Notes: generated by a model from the sequence alone, not told the origin. A stretch of 11,722 bases of DNA from Pseudomonadota bacterium (GCA_023387775.1 JAEWHN010000358.1:1-11722), one strand, 5' to 3'; positions 1 to 6,559 are shown, counted from the stretch's first letter. Numbers and translations are program-made.

Positions 1-5
1 TCGCG

Positions 6-248
6 ATGGTGGCAGTGATCGCCTTCGTCTTCGGCGCGGCGCTGGACGTGCTCATGCGTGACGACGGCTTTGGCCCCATCGGCAACATGACACTGTTCAC
101 GGCCGGCTTCTTCGCCGCCATATTTGCCGTCAATTGCTACGGCATCCCGCTTCGCGACCTTACCCTTGCCACGGCCACCGGCCTTTGCGGTGCCTTCGTG
201 ACAATCGCCGTCCTGGCTTTGGCCAAGGCGGGCCTTTCGCGCATCTGA
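6..248 (+). CDS. Small hydrophobic membrane protein, possibly cut at its 5' end
   Basis: An 80-residue product if the ATG at 6 is the start. The frame stays open to the window edge, so the true start could lie outside. It is strongly hydrophobic, with likely membrane segments around residues 1-16, 28-47 and 52-75, separated by short polar loops (for example MRDDGFGPIGN at 17-27). I see no catalytic motif and do not recognise a named family. The mix of small Gly/Ala-rich helices resembles the many short inner-membrane proteins of rhizobia, but that is only a resemblance. It ends 9 bases before the stop codon of the convergent gluQ gene, so the two transcripts must terminate within or past each other. 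Coding status rests on a hydrophobic, compositionally coherent translation and GC-rich third positions. Function unknown. Confidence 0.6.
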   Translation: MVAVIAFVFGAALDVLMRDDGFGPIGNMTLFTAGFFAAIFAVNCYGIPLRDLTLATATGLCGAFVTIAVLALAKAGLSRI

Positions 249-257
249 GCTGGTCGT

Positions 258-1142
258 TCAGAGCCCGACCATGCGCCGGACCTCGGCCGGCGAAACGCCG
301 GCGCGGCGCAGTTCGGCGAGGCCGCTGGCGTTCTCGCTTTTCGACAGCTTGCGGCCATCGGCCCCGAGGATCAGCCTGTGATGAAAATAGCTGGGCGCCG
401 GCAGGCCGAGCAGGCTCTGCAGCAACCGTTGCATGCCGGTTGCCTCGTAGAGATCGCGGCCGCGAACAACGTGGGTGATGCCTTGCAGCGCGTCGTCGGC
501 GACCACCGAAAGATGATAGCTGGTAGGGATCTCGCGGCGGGCGATGACCACGTCGCCCCAGTCCTGCGGGCGCGCCTCCACGGCCTGCGTCTCTGCCAGC
601 GTCTCGTCGGTGAACTCGTTCCAGAACAACGGGGCTTCGAGCCGCGCAAGCGCGGCTTGCGTGTCGAGCCGCCAGGCAAAGGGCGCGCCAGCTGCGATGC
701 GGCGCCGGCGTTCGGCCCCGGAGAGCCTCTTGTCGGCGGCGGGATAGAGCGGAGCGCCGTCGGGGTCGCGCGGCCACGGCCGGCCGGTTGCCTCGACCTC
801 GACGATATGGGCGCGAATCTCGCCGCGGCTCATGAATGCGGGATAGACGAGTTCGGCGTCGATCAGCTTTTGCAGAAGCGCCTCGTATTCCGCCAGATGT
901 TCCGACTGGCGGCGGACCGGCAGCTCCCATTCGATGCCGAGCCAGGCGAGGTCGCGATAGATGCCGGCTTCGAATTCCGGCGTGCAGCGCGTGACGTCGA
1001 TATCCTCGATGCGCAGCAACAGCCGCCCACCCTTGGCTTGCGCCAGGCGCGCATTGAGCAGGGCCGAATAGGCATGGCCGCGATGCAGCTCGCCGTTCGG
1101 GCTCGGTGCGAATCGGAAGACGGGCGCGGCAGGAGTGTTCAT
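258..1142 (-). CDS. gluQ: Glutamyl-Q tRNA(Asp) synthetase (GluQRS)
   Basis: A 294-residue paralogue of the glutamyl-tRNA synthetase catalytic core. It activates glutamate and attaches it to the queuosine base in the tRNA-Asp anticodon, in the cytoplasm. The class I signatures are present: FAPSPNGELHRGH at 11-23 holds the HIGH-like element, and GRKLSKS at 263-269 is the KMSKS-like loop. SYHL at 208-211 and the RIEDID stretch at 44-49 are typical of the family. The anticodon-binding domain of true GluRS is absent and the length suits GluQRS. The zinc-binding cysteines of the E. coli enzyme (CxC after a tyrosine) are not present: the equivalent stretch reads YPAFMSR (100-106). The start at 1142 has no convincing Shine-Dalgarno sequence. 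A TATATG box lies about 8 bases upstream, so the message could be nearly leaderless. It diverges from the glycosylase gene across 73 bases. Confidence 0.93.
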   Translation of the reverse strand: MNTPAAPVFRFAPSPNGELHRGHAYSALLNARLAQAKGGRLLLRIEDIDVTRCTPEFEAGIYRDLAWLGIEWELPVRRQSEHLAEYEALLQKLIDAELVYPAFMSRGEIRAHIVEVEATGRPWPRDPDGAPLYPAADKRLSGAERRRRIAAGAPFAWRLDTQAALARLEAPLFWNEFTDETLAETQAVEARPQDWGDVVIARREIPTSYHLSVVADDALQGITHVVRGRDLYEATGMQRLLQSLLGLPAPSYFHHRLILGADGRKLSKSENASGLAELRRAGVSPAEVRRMVGL

Positions 1143-1215
1143 CGCAAAAGCATATATCGGGTTGAACGGACGATGCCCCGATTGCTACTTTGCCGCCGAA
1201 CCCGGGACAAGACGC

Positions 1216-1875
1216 ATGCGCCGCATCAGATCGCTTGACGACATCTCCGAAGGGCTCGCCGCGCTCTGCGCCATCGACCCGCGCCTCAACGGCGTGCGCG
1301 CGCTGGCCGGCGAGGTGCCGCTGCGCCTGTCCGAACCGGGCTTCGTGAGCCTGGCATCGATCATCGTCTCGCAGCAGGTGTCTCGCGCCAGCGCCGATGC
1401 AATATTCGGGCGCCTGGCCACCCTGCTTTCGCCGCTCACGCCGCAGGCGCTGCTCGGCGCAGGCGAGGCGGTGTTTCGCGAGGCCGGCCTGTCGCGCCCC
1501 AAGGTGCGCACGCTGCTGGCCGTCTCGCAGGCGGTCGAGGACGGGCTCGACCTGAACCATCTGTGCGAACTCGACGCCGCCGAGGCGATCGGGCACATGA
1601 CGGCCGTGCCCGGCATCGGGCCGTGGACAGCCGAAGTCTACCTTCTGTTCGCCGCCGGCCATCCGGACATCTTCCCGGCGCGCGACGTGGCGCTGCAGAC
1701 GGCGGTGGGCCAGGCGCTGGGGCTCGACCCCCGCCCGGGCGAGAAGGTTCTGGCCGGGCTGGCCGAATCATGGGCCCCCTGGCGCGGGGTCGCGGCGCGC
1801 CTCTTCTGGTCATATTATCGTGAAATCAGGGGCCGCGAGGGGGCTCCACCGTCGAAAATGCCAAAAAAAGCCTGA
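1216..1875 (+). CDS. DNA-3-methyladenine glycosylase II (AlkA-like, HhH-GPD)
   Basis: A 219-residue base-excision-repair glycosylase, expected to remove 3-methyladenine and related alkylated bases in the cytoplasm. The helix-hairpin-helix is VPGIGPWTAEVYLL (131-144), followed by the family's catalytic aspartate in FPARDVAL (D157). SQQVS at 52-56 is the conserved helix of AlkA-type proteins. It lacks the N-terminal beta domain of E. coli AlkA, so it belongs to the shorter bacterial forms. A longer frame opens at 1135, but it would overlap the start of the divergent gluQ gene and adds an unconserved-looking leader (two Cys in a Pro-rich stretch). ATG 1216 is therefore preferred, although its ribosome site (GGGACAAG) is weak. 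The C-terminus is a short basic tail (PPSKMPKKA). The neighbouring HNH gene starts 109 bases on. Subfamily and exact substrate range are not determinable here. Confidence 0.88.
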   Translation: MRRIRSLDDISEGLAALCAIDPRLNGVRALAGEVPLRLSEPGFVSLASIIVSQQVSRASADAIFGRLATLLSPLTPQALLGAGEAVFREAGLSRPKVRTLLAVSQAVEDGLDLNHLCELDAAEAIGHMTAVPGIGPWTAEVYLLFAAGHPDIFPARDVALQTAVGQALGLDPRPGEKVLAGLAESWAPWRGVAARLFWSYYREIRGREGAPPSKMPKKA

Positions 1876-1970
1876 AATCGATGATTTTTGGAGGCGGGCG
1901 ACAACAGCGAAACGCTTCACATCACTGTCACGTCGCGCTTACAGTATCTATGCCGAAAGGTTCATAGGAC

Positions 1971-1977
1971 AAGGAGG
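1971..1977 (+). promoter_or_regulatory. Strong Shine-Dalgarno that fixes a GTG start
   Basis: AAGGAGG sits 7 bases before GTG 1985. It is the best ribosome site in the window. It shows that the HNH gene begins at this GTG and not at the in-frame ATG at 1820, which would overlap the glycosylase gene. Confidence 0.8.
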
Positions 1978-1984
1978 TGAGTCA

Positions 1985-2542
1985 GTGACGGTCACCGTAT
2001 CTCCGGATGGCCTGCCTGCACTGGTGCTGAACGCGGATTATCGCCCGCTCAGCTATTACCCCCTGTCGCTCTGGTCTTGGCAGGACGCCATCAAGGCCGT
2101 GTTCCTCGACCGGGTGAACATCGTTGCAGAATACGACCAGGAAGTTTCCTCGCCCTCGTTCTCGATGCGCCTGCCGAGCGTGATCTGCCTGAAGAACTAC
2201 GTGAAGCCATCGCGCCACCCGGCGTTCACCCGCTTCAACGTGTTCCTGCGCGACCGCTTCGAGTGCCAGTATTGCGGCGCGGCGGACGAACTCACCTTCG
2301 ACCATGTCGTTCCGCGCCATCGCGGCGGGGCTACCACGTGGGAAAACGTCGTGGCCGCGTGCTCGCCCTGCAACCTCAGGAAGGGCGGGATGATGCCGGC
2401 TCAGGCCAAGATGTGGCCCAAGCAGACGCCCTACCAGCCCACGGTGCACGACCTGCACAACAATGGCCGGCTGTTTCCGCCGAACTATCTGCACGAAAGC
2501 TGGCTCGACTATCTCTATTGGGACGTCGAACTGGAGCCGTGA
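1985..2542 (+). CDS. HNH endonuclease family protein
   Basis: A 185-residue protein starting at GTG with an excellent Shine-Dalgarno. The central domain is a zinc-ribbon HNH fold: FECQYCG (C94, C97), then the catalytic-type DHVVPRHRGG (D106, H107), WENVV (N121) and a second zinc pair CSPCN (C126, C129, N130). The N-terminal part (LVLNADYRPLSYYPLSLWSW) and the C-terminal part (Tyr/Trp-rich, ending LDYLYWDVELEP) match the architecture of a stand-alone chromosomal HNH protein widespread in alphaproteobacteria. I know this from general familiarity with the family, not from a search. All metal and catalytic positions are intact, so nuclease activity is plausible, but the biological role is not established. 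There is no adjacent methyltransferase, toxin partner or phage gene, so restriction or terminase function is not suggested. It is probably transcribed alone or by read-through from the glycosylase gene. Confidence 0.88.
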   Translation: MTVTVSPDGLPALVLNADYRPLSYYPLSLWSWQDAIKAVFLDRVNIVAEYDQEVSSPSFSMRLPSVICLKNYVKPSRHPAFTRFNVFLRDRFECQYCGAADELTFDHVVPRHRGGATTWENVVAACSPCNLRKGGMMPAQAKMWPKQTPYQPTVHDLHNNGRLFPPNYLHESWLDYLYWDVELEP

Positions 2543-2551
2543 GGAACGATT

Positions 2552-2580
2552 CCGCCCGCGTAGCGGCGGTGGCGAGTTTT
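2552..2580 (+). terminator. Weak intrinsic terminator between convergent genes
   Basis: CCGC / GCGG plus an inner CGC-GTA-GCG form a 7-bp hairpin with one bulged C (2552-2569). TTTT follows at 2577-2580. It lies 9 bases past the HNH stop and next to the end of the convergent dsbB gene. The T-tract is short and set back 7 bases, so termination strength is uncertain. Confidence 0.35.
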
Positions 2581-2581
2581 C

Positions 2582-3097
2582 TTACGGTTTGCCGACGGCG
2601 CCGCGGAAGGCGATGATTGCCAGAACCAGGCTGGCAATGGCGTTCCAGCCAGCCATCGAGAGGCCGAGGATGCGAAGGGCGGCCTTTTCGCACGAAGGCG
2701 GCATTGCCGTGTTGAGCGCATCGAGGATGCCACCGCCGCCCGTGTCCACCGGCGTGGAGACGGCGCCGCAATCGGTCGGCCCGGGCCACCAGCCCCATTC
2801 GACGCCCGCGTGGAAAACGCCGAGATAAAGCCCGTAGGCCATCAGCAGCCCGCCGATCAGCAGCAGGCCCCGCGTCACTGCCGCCGGCCAGTTGAGACCC
2901 GACGACAAGGCGGCCACCGCCATCAAGGGAACGCCGACATAATAGGGCGTGCGCTGTTCCAGGCAGAGCTTGCAGGGAATGTAGCCGCCGAGATGCTCGA
3001 AGCCGAGCGCAGTGCCCACCACCGCGGCCATGGCGACTAGCAGCATGATCGCGGTGACAGTCTGGACGCTGCTGGTGGGCTGGGTAAGGCTGGACAT
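2582..3097 (-). CDS. dsbB: Disulfide bond formation protein B (DsbB family)
   Basis: A 171-residue inner-membrane thiol oxidoreductase that re-oxidises the periplasmic DsbA and passes electrons to quinone. Four helices are visible at about 12-33, 51-67, 75-96 and 143-163. The first periplasmic loop carries the redox pair CKLC (C42, C45) directly before LEQR, as in the family. The second loop carries C110 and C136, the pair that reacts with DsbA. The second loop also contains a short Gly run (TGGGG). ATG 3097 is chosen because the translation from it fits the family. An in-frame TTG at 3139 would add 14 residues and overlaps the stop of the upstream gene (TTGA), so a coupled alternative start cannot be ruled out. 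It is transcribed after the yqaA-like gene, probably as one unit. Confidence 0.9.
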   Translation of the reverse strand: MSSLTQPTSSVQTVTAIMLLVAMAAVVGTALGFEHLGGYIPCKLCLEQRTPYYVGVPLMAVAALSSGLNWPAAVTRGLLLIGGLLMAYGLYLGVFHAGVEWGWWPGPTDCGAVSTPVDTGGGGILDALNTAMPPSCEKAALRILGLSMAGWNAIASLVLAIIAFRGAVGKP

Positions 3098-3135
3098 GAT
3101 CCGATTATCCGATGCGCCTCGGGCGTTGGGAGCGG

Positions 3136-3723
3136 TCAAAGCATGTATCTCGCGGCGACGTATAGCACGATGAGGGCGCCCGCGCCCGCGCCGGCGAGCA
3201 GGCCCAGTCGCTCCTCGACGAAGTTGCGGATCGGCTCGCCATAGCTGCGCAGCAGCCAGGCCAGGAAGAAGAAGCGGCCGCCGCGGGCGACGATCGCCGA
3301 AGCCACGAACAGCCCCAGGTCCACATGGATGACGCCGGCGAGGATGGTCACCACCTTGATCGGCGGCAGATGCGTGGCGCCCGAGGTCAGCAGCAACAGC
3401 AGGATGAAGCCGGCGCCGGACGAAGCCTTCAGCGCCTCGAACTGATCGAGCTTGCCGTAGAACTCCAGCACCGGCTTGGCGATGCTTTCATAGGCGTGAT
3501 AGCCGATGTACCAGCCGGCGATGCCGCCCAGCACCGACGCCACCGTCGCCACCAGCGCGTAGCGATACGCGCGGTTGGGCCGCGACAATGCCATAGGCAG
3601 ATAGAGTACGTCGGCCGGAATCAGGAAGACGGAGCTTTCCACGAAGGCGATGAAGGCAAGCCACCATTCGGCGGATTTGCGTGCCGCCAGCGACAAGGTC
3701 CAGTCGTAAAGTCTGCGAAGCAT
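3136..3723 (-). CDS. YqaA/DedA-related inner-membrane protein (VTT domain)
   Basis: A 195-residue integral membrane protein of the SNARE-associated/VTT (DedA-like) superfamily, YqaA branch. Diagnostic stretches are FVESSVFLIPADVLYLPMAL (27-46), the glycine-rich GGIAGWYIGY (66-75), ATHLPPIKVVTILAGV (116-131) and the ARGGRFF element (146-152). The DedA superfamily acts in membrane-potential homeostasis and lipid-carrier or phospholipid flipping; the specific substrate of the YqaA branch is unsettled. The start is set at ATG 3723. A TTG at 3762 would add 13 polar residues without an evident ribosome site. The dsbB-like gene begins within 40 bases of its stop on the same strand, suggesting a two-gene envelope operon. 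Family assignment is firm; function is inferred. Confidence 0.85.
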   Translation of the reverse strand: MLRRLYDWTLSLAARKSAEWWLAFIAFVESSVFLIPADVLYLPMALSRPNRAYRYALVATVASVLGGIAGWYIGYHAYESIAKPVLEFYGKLDQFEALKASSGAGFILLLLLTSGATHLPPIKVVTILAGVIHVDLGLFVASAIVARGGRFFFLAWLLRSYGEPIRNFVEERLGLLAGAGAGALIVLYVAARYML

Positions 3724-3811
3724 GGAGGGTTCCGTTGATGGGCCGGTTCTGTCTAGAGACAATTCCGAGGCTTAACAATGGCGTTGCATACCGAATTCGA
3801 TAACTGGGCAG

Positions 3812-3839
3812 TTGACGGCGACAGGCCGGAACGTATAGT
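3812..3839 (+). promoter_or_regulatory. Sigma-70-type promoter of the tRNA-Leu gene
   Basis: TTGACG (3812-3817) and TATAGT (3834-3839) are separated by 16 bases, close to the vegetative consensus. The predicted start of transcription near 3846 precedes the mature tRNA by about 20 bases. The region just before the tRNA is very GC-rich, as in stringently controlled stable-RNA promoters. Confidence 0.65.
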
Positions 3840-3866
3840 CCGCAACCGTCCGCCCGAAAGGGCCGG

Positions 3867-3951
3867 GCCCCCTTGGCGGAATTGGTAGACGCGCCTGACT
3901 CAAAATCAGGTTCCGAGAGGAGTGCTGGTTCGATCCCGGCAGGGGGCACCA
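3867..3951 (+). tRNA. tRNA-Leu (anticodon CAA)
   Basis: An 85-base class II tRNA with encoded CCA. The acceptor stem pairs GCCCCCT (3867-3873) with AGGGGGC (3941-3947), the discriminator is A3948 and CCA is 3949-3951. The anticodon arm is CCTGA / TCAGG around the loop CTCAAAA, giving CAA, which reads UUG. The variable region is long, as expected for leucine, and the T-arm is GCTGG-TTCGATC-CCGGC. No direct copy of the tRNA 3' end is seen elsewhere in the window, so there is no sign of an element integrated here. Confidence 0.96.
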
Positions 3952-4070
3952 CCGCCACGGTTCGGCGCCATTTCCTCGAACAGATTGCTTTCGAACCAGC
4001 CTTCGGATTCGGCGGGCGCCGTCTCGCTCGTTCTGCATGCCGGTGATCCGGCGCGGCTTGTCTTGCGGGA

Positions 4071-4124
4071 AGGATCACATCGGCCCGGAAGCTGTTCTGC
4101 CGGGCCGACGCGGCGTGCGATCCT
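4071..4124 (-). terminator. Strong GC hairpin after the lipoprotein gene
   Basis: A perfect 9-bp inverted repeat (TCGGCCCGG 4080-4088, CCGGGCCGA 4100-4108) with an 11-base loop. It is flanked by a further outer pair AGGATC (4071-4076) / GATCCT (4119-4124). It starts at the stop codon of the minus-strand lipoprotein gene. No T-tract follows on either strand, so it may slow polymerase or protect the 3' end of the mRNA rather than act as a classical terminator. Confidence 0.5.
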
Positions 4125-4441
4125 CAGTACCGGCCGTTGTAGTAGCGGTCGTCGCAGGGGGCGGTGTAGACGCGGCCGTCATGCGCGCGATAGCGGCACA
4201 TTTCCTCGGCGCCGCGCTTGGGCGTCGTCATGTTGCCCACCGCCGCGCCGAGCAGGGCGCCGCCAGCGGCGCCAACCACAGTGCTGGTGGTGTTGCGGCC
4301 CAGCGCCTGGCCCACGAGCGCGCCGCCGGCAGCGCCGATCAGTGCACCGGTGCCGGCGCGCTGCTCGCGTTCGGTAGAGGCGCAGCCGGCCAGAACCATG
4401 GCAAGCAGGGCAACGACGGTGGTGGTCTTGAACAGTTTCAT
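4124..4441 (-). CDS. Glycine-zipper 2TM-domain lipoprotein
   Basis: A 105-residue envelope lipoprotein related to the 17-kDa surface-antigen/SlyB-like glycine-zipper group. The signal sequence is followed by a lipobox LAGC (17-20) with acylated C20. Then come two glycine-zipper helices: GTGALIGAAGGALVGQALG (30-48) and STVVGAAGGALLGAAVGN (53-70). The C-terminus is polar and Tyr/Arg-rich with two cysteines (C82, C96). The start at ATG 4441 is supported by AAGGAGAGGA about 8 bases upstream and by the position of the signal peptide. Such proteins are thought to stabilise or span the outer membrane; the exact role here is unknown. It is downstream of the binding-protein gene, separated by two hairpins, so probably a separate transcript. 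Confidence 0.85.
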   Translation of the reverse strand: MKLFKTTTVVALLAMVLAGCASTEREQRAGTGALIGAAGGALVGQALGRNTTSTVVGAAGGALLGAAVGNMTTPKRGAEEMCRYRAHDGRVYTAPCDDRYYNGRY

Positions 4442-4518
4442 TCGGGTAGTCCTCTCCTTGTAAGCCCCCGCCCGGGCCTGCTTGCCCGCACGCCGCAACG
4501 GCGAGCGGGCGATGTGTG

Positions 4519-4538
4519 GCCGGGGCTTTTCGCCCGGC
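4519..4538 (-). repeat. Short GC hairpin in the lipoprotein leader region
   Basis: GCCGGG (4519-4524) and CCCGGC (4533-4538) flank an 8-base loop containing TTTT. It lies 78 bases before the lipoprotein start. It could be leader structure or a second terminator element; there is no T-tract after the stem. Confidence 0.3.
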
Positions 4539-4578
4539 AGCAATGCCGGCGCAGCCGCAGCCGTGGAAGCGGCCGGGA

Positions 4579-4609
4579 TCGAACGGCGAGGTTGCTGCCC
4601 GCCGTTCGA
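4579..4609 (-). terminator. 10-bp perfect hairpin after the binding-protein gene
   Basis: TCGAACGGCG (4579-4588) and CGCCGTTCGA (4600-4609) pair perfectly around an 11-base loop, starting 29 bases past the stop of the minus-strand amino-acid-binding protein gene. The size and loop length match the 4080-4108 hairpin, again without a T-tract. It is likely a 3'-end stabiliser or a terminator. Confidence 0.5.
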
Positions 4610-4637
4610 AAGCTCGACCCAAGCCGACGCTTGCGGC

Positions 4638-5414
4638 TTATTCGCCGAAGACGTCGAACTTGAAGTACTTGTCGTTGATTTCCTTGTACTTGCCGTTGGC
4701 GCGGATCGCGTCGATGGCAGCGTTCAGCTTCTCGCGAAGCTCGTCCTCGCCCTTGCGCAAGGCGATGCCGGCGCCGGGGCCGTGGATCTCCTCGACGGAC
4801 TTGAAGGTGCCGACCAGCTTGCAGCAGTCGCCTTCCGGCGTATCCAGCCATTCCTGGATCGAGACGATGTCGTCGTTGATGGCGTCGAGACGGCCGTTGG
4901 CCAGGTCAAGCTGGTATTCCTGCGCGGTCGGATAGGCCTTGACGGTGCTGTCGGTGAAGGCCTGCTCGGCATAGTTGAAGTGGATGGTCGAGCCCTGGAC
5001 GCCGATGGTCTTGCCGGCGAGATCTTCCTTGGTCGTGCCGTTGATGTCGGAATCCTTGCGCGCTGCAATCGCCGGCGGCGTGTCGATATACTTGTTGGTG
5101 AAGTCGACCTGCTGCTTGCGTTCGTCGGTGATCGACATCTGCGCGATGATGGCGTCGAACTTGCCGGCCTGCAGGGCGGGAATGATGCCGTCCCATTCCT
5201 GGGTCACGAATTCGCACTTCACCTTCATCTCGTCGCAAAGCGCGTTGGCGATGTCGATGTCGAAGCCCTCGAGCTTGCCGTCGGCGGTCAGGTTGTTGAA
5301 GGGAGGATAGGCGCCCTCGGTGCCGATCTTCAGGACCTTCTCTTCCGCCTGCGCGGCGCCGATCGCGAGCGCGATGGCCGAAGCCGCAAGGGCAAGACGC
5401 ATTGCAATACGCAT
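4638..5414 (-). CDS. Periplasmic amino-acid-binding protein of an ABC transporter (HisJ/ArgT-like)
   Basis: A 258-residue type II solute-binding protein (SBP_bac_3 family) that delivers a polar, probably basic, amino acid to an inner-membrane ABC importer. The signal peptide is residues 1-23, with cleavage after AQA. Family hallmarks are IGTEGAYPPFNN (30-41), FDIDIANALC (51-60), MSITDERKQQVDFTNKY (93-109, with the ligand-carboxylate-binding R99) and IGVQGST (137-143). C60 and C67 are spaced exactly as the HisJ/ArgT disulfide, which favours the Lys/Arg/Orn/His subgroup. An extra CC pair sits at 197-198. The start at ATG 5414 follows GAGAGGAA and places the signal peptide correctly; the frame upstream is untranslatable-looking. 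No permease or ATPase gene is adjacent, so this is an orphan binding protein. Confidence 0.9.
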   Translation of the reverse strand: MRIAMRLALAASAIALAIGAAQAEEKVLKIGTEGAYPPFNNLTADGKLEGFDIDIANALCDEMKVKCEFVTQEWDGIIPALQAGKFDAIIAQMSITDERKQQVDFTNKYIDTPPAIAARKDSDINGTTKEDLAGKTIGVQGSTIHFNYAEQAFTDSTVKAYPTAQEYQLDLANGRLDAINDDIVSIQEWLDTPEGDCCKLVGTFKSVEEIHGPGAGIALRKGEDELREKLNAAIDAIRANGKYKEINDKYFKFDVFGE

Positions 5415-5466
5415 AATGTTCCTCTCAGTAATGCCGCCGCACCAGCCGCGGACGAAATCCGGAGCC

Positions 5467-5484
5467 TGCACCGAAAAAGGTGCA
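5467..5484 (-). promoter_or_regulatory. Stem-loop in the binding-protein leader
   Basis: TGCACC (5467-5472) and GGTGCA (5479-5484) form a 6-bp stem around GAAAAA on the plus strand (TTTTTC on the transcript). It lies about 53 bases before the start codon. It could be a leader structure affecting expression of the binding protein. I recognise no known riboswitch or RNA motif. Confidence 0.3.
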
Positions 5485-5620
5485 AGCCAGTTCGCCATCT
5501 ACGAAGTTCGTTGTGAACGCCTCATGAATGGCAGGCGGCTTTTAGCAGGCTCGCGGCGCATGCCGCCATACGCCAATTGCCGGGGTGCGGGAAAATGTCT
5601 GGGGCCAGCCGGCGCGGGCT

Positions 5621-5944
5621 TCAGTAGGCCTGCTGCCGCTCCATGCTTTCCACCGCCGCGCACAGATCCTGCTCTCTCGCATCCTGGGGCCTCTTGCAGT
5701 CCTCGCGCACCCTCATTCGACTTTCCTCGGGCATTTTCGCCCAGGCGTCCTTCATCTCCTGCAGCGGGCGCAGGATAGTCATGGCGTCGTCTGAAAAGAG
5801 GGGAGCGACGACCCGCGGATCGGTCAGGGATGTGCGCCGGTCGGCCGCGTTGGGGCCGGCGAAGGCCGAGGTCTGAATGAGGGCCGCAGCAGCTCCAGCC
5901 AATATCGCCACGGCCGCGATTTGGAAGAGCGTTCTCGAGGCCAT
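5621..5944 (-). CDS. Small exported protein of unknown function
   Basis: A 107-residue protein with a clear Sec signal peptide: a basic start, a hydrophobic core at 8-25, and predicted cleavage after AFA (27-29). The mature part is about 78 residues, charged and probably helical, with many Arg/Glu/Asp and two cysteines (C83, C95) that could form a disulfide in the periplasm. It ends with the Gln-rich VESMERQQAY. I do not recognise the family. The start at ATG 5944 is supported by AAGGAA upstream and by the signal peptide. It lies 78 bases downstream of the cytochrome b561 gene on the same strand, so it may be co-transcribed with it. A periplasmic role next to a redox cytochrome is possible but only suggested by position. 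Confidence 0.7.
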   Translation of the reverse strand: MASRTLFQIAAVAILAGAAAALIQTSAFAGPNAADRRTSLTDPRVVAPLFSDDAMTILRPLQEMKDAWAKMPEESRMRVREDCKRPQDAREQDLCAAVESMERQQAY

Positions 5945-6022
5945 CGGCGGTTCCTTCTCGCCAAGTTCGCACTCTCCGCACATGGGGTGGAGGTCGAAGA
6001 GGTCAAGCTGGAAGCGCGCGGC

Positions 6023-6559
6023 CTAGCCGCCTGGCAGCATTCTCTTCAGCACATCGTCCCTGCGGACGAAATGGTGCAGCAGGGCGGCGGCCGCATGCAG
6101 GGCCACCACCGCCAGGATGATGTTGGCCAACACGCCGTGCACTTCCTTGATGGTGCGAGCAAGCTCCCGGTCGGGCGTCACAGGCGAGGGCACGGTGAAC
6201 CATCCAAAGAAGGTCAAAGCATCGCCCCTGAGCCAGGTGAGCCATATGCCCACAACGGGAATGGCGACGAGAAGCAGGTAAAGCGCAAGATGCGCCAACT
6301 TGGCGAGCTTGCGTTCCAGTTCGCTCATCGATGCGGGAAGTTCGGGCGCGCCGTACACCAAGCGCATCGCAACACGGACCGCGACGAGACCGAACAGCGC
6401 GAGCCCGAAGGAGATGTGCAGCCACCAGGCCATGTCTCTTCTCGGATCGCCCCGCGGAAAGATGTCTTCGCCGTATGTGAGGGCGTAAAGCCCGATCACC
6501 AGAAGAAAGATCGACCAGTGCAGGAGCTTCTGTGACGGAGTGTAGCTGCTGGATCGCAT
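6023..6559 (-). CDS. Cytochrome b561 family protein
   Basis: A 178-residue di-heme inner-membrane cytochrome that moves electrons from the quinone pool or periplasmic donors. Four membrane helices are visible (about 13-29, 45-66, 86-108, 139-161). The likely heme-ligating histidines are H14 (KLLHW), H48 (WWLHISFG), H141 (KEVHG) and H155 (VALHAAAAL). The C-terminal HHFVRRDDVLKRMLPG is a strong family signature. GGAAGG lies just upstream of the ATG at 6559. It diverges from the ABC transporter gene, and the small exported protein gene follows it on the same strand. The physiological donor and acceptor are not deducible. Confidence 0.93.
   Translation of the reverse strand: MRSSSYTPSQKLLHWSIFLLVIGLYALTYGEDIFPRGDPRRDMAWWLHISFGLALFGLVAVRVAMRLVYGAPELPASMSELERKLAKLAHLALYLLLVAIPVVGIWLTWLRGDALTFFGWFTVPSPVTPDRELARTIKEVHGVLANIILAVVALHAAAALLHHFVRRDDVLKRMLPGG

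Noticed and set aside
1143..1215. CGGGTT / AACCCG inverted repeat between gluQ and the glycosylase gene
   Set aside because: Short arms 35 bases apart in a small divergent promoter region; it is within chance expectation.
160..1662. 500-codon open frame on the minus strand over gluQ and the glycosylase gene
   Set aside because: It overlaps two well-supported genes, and its translation is Arg/Ala/Gly/His-rich low-information sequence typical of antisense frames in high-GC DNA.
4572..4586. T-arm-like GTTCGATCCC on the minus strand suggesting a tRNA
   Set aside because: No acceptor, D or anticodon arm can be drawn around it; the bases belong to the perfect hairpin after the binding-protein gene.
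4482..5516. 344-codon plus-strand frame antisense to the amino-acid-binding protein
   Set aside because: The opposite strand encodes a clear solute-binding protein with signal peptide and conserved motifs; the plus-strand product is an Asp/Gly/Val-rich mirror of it.
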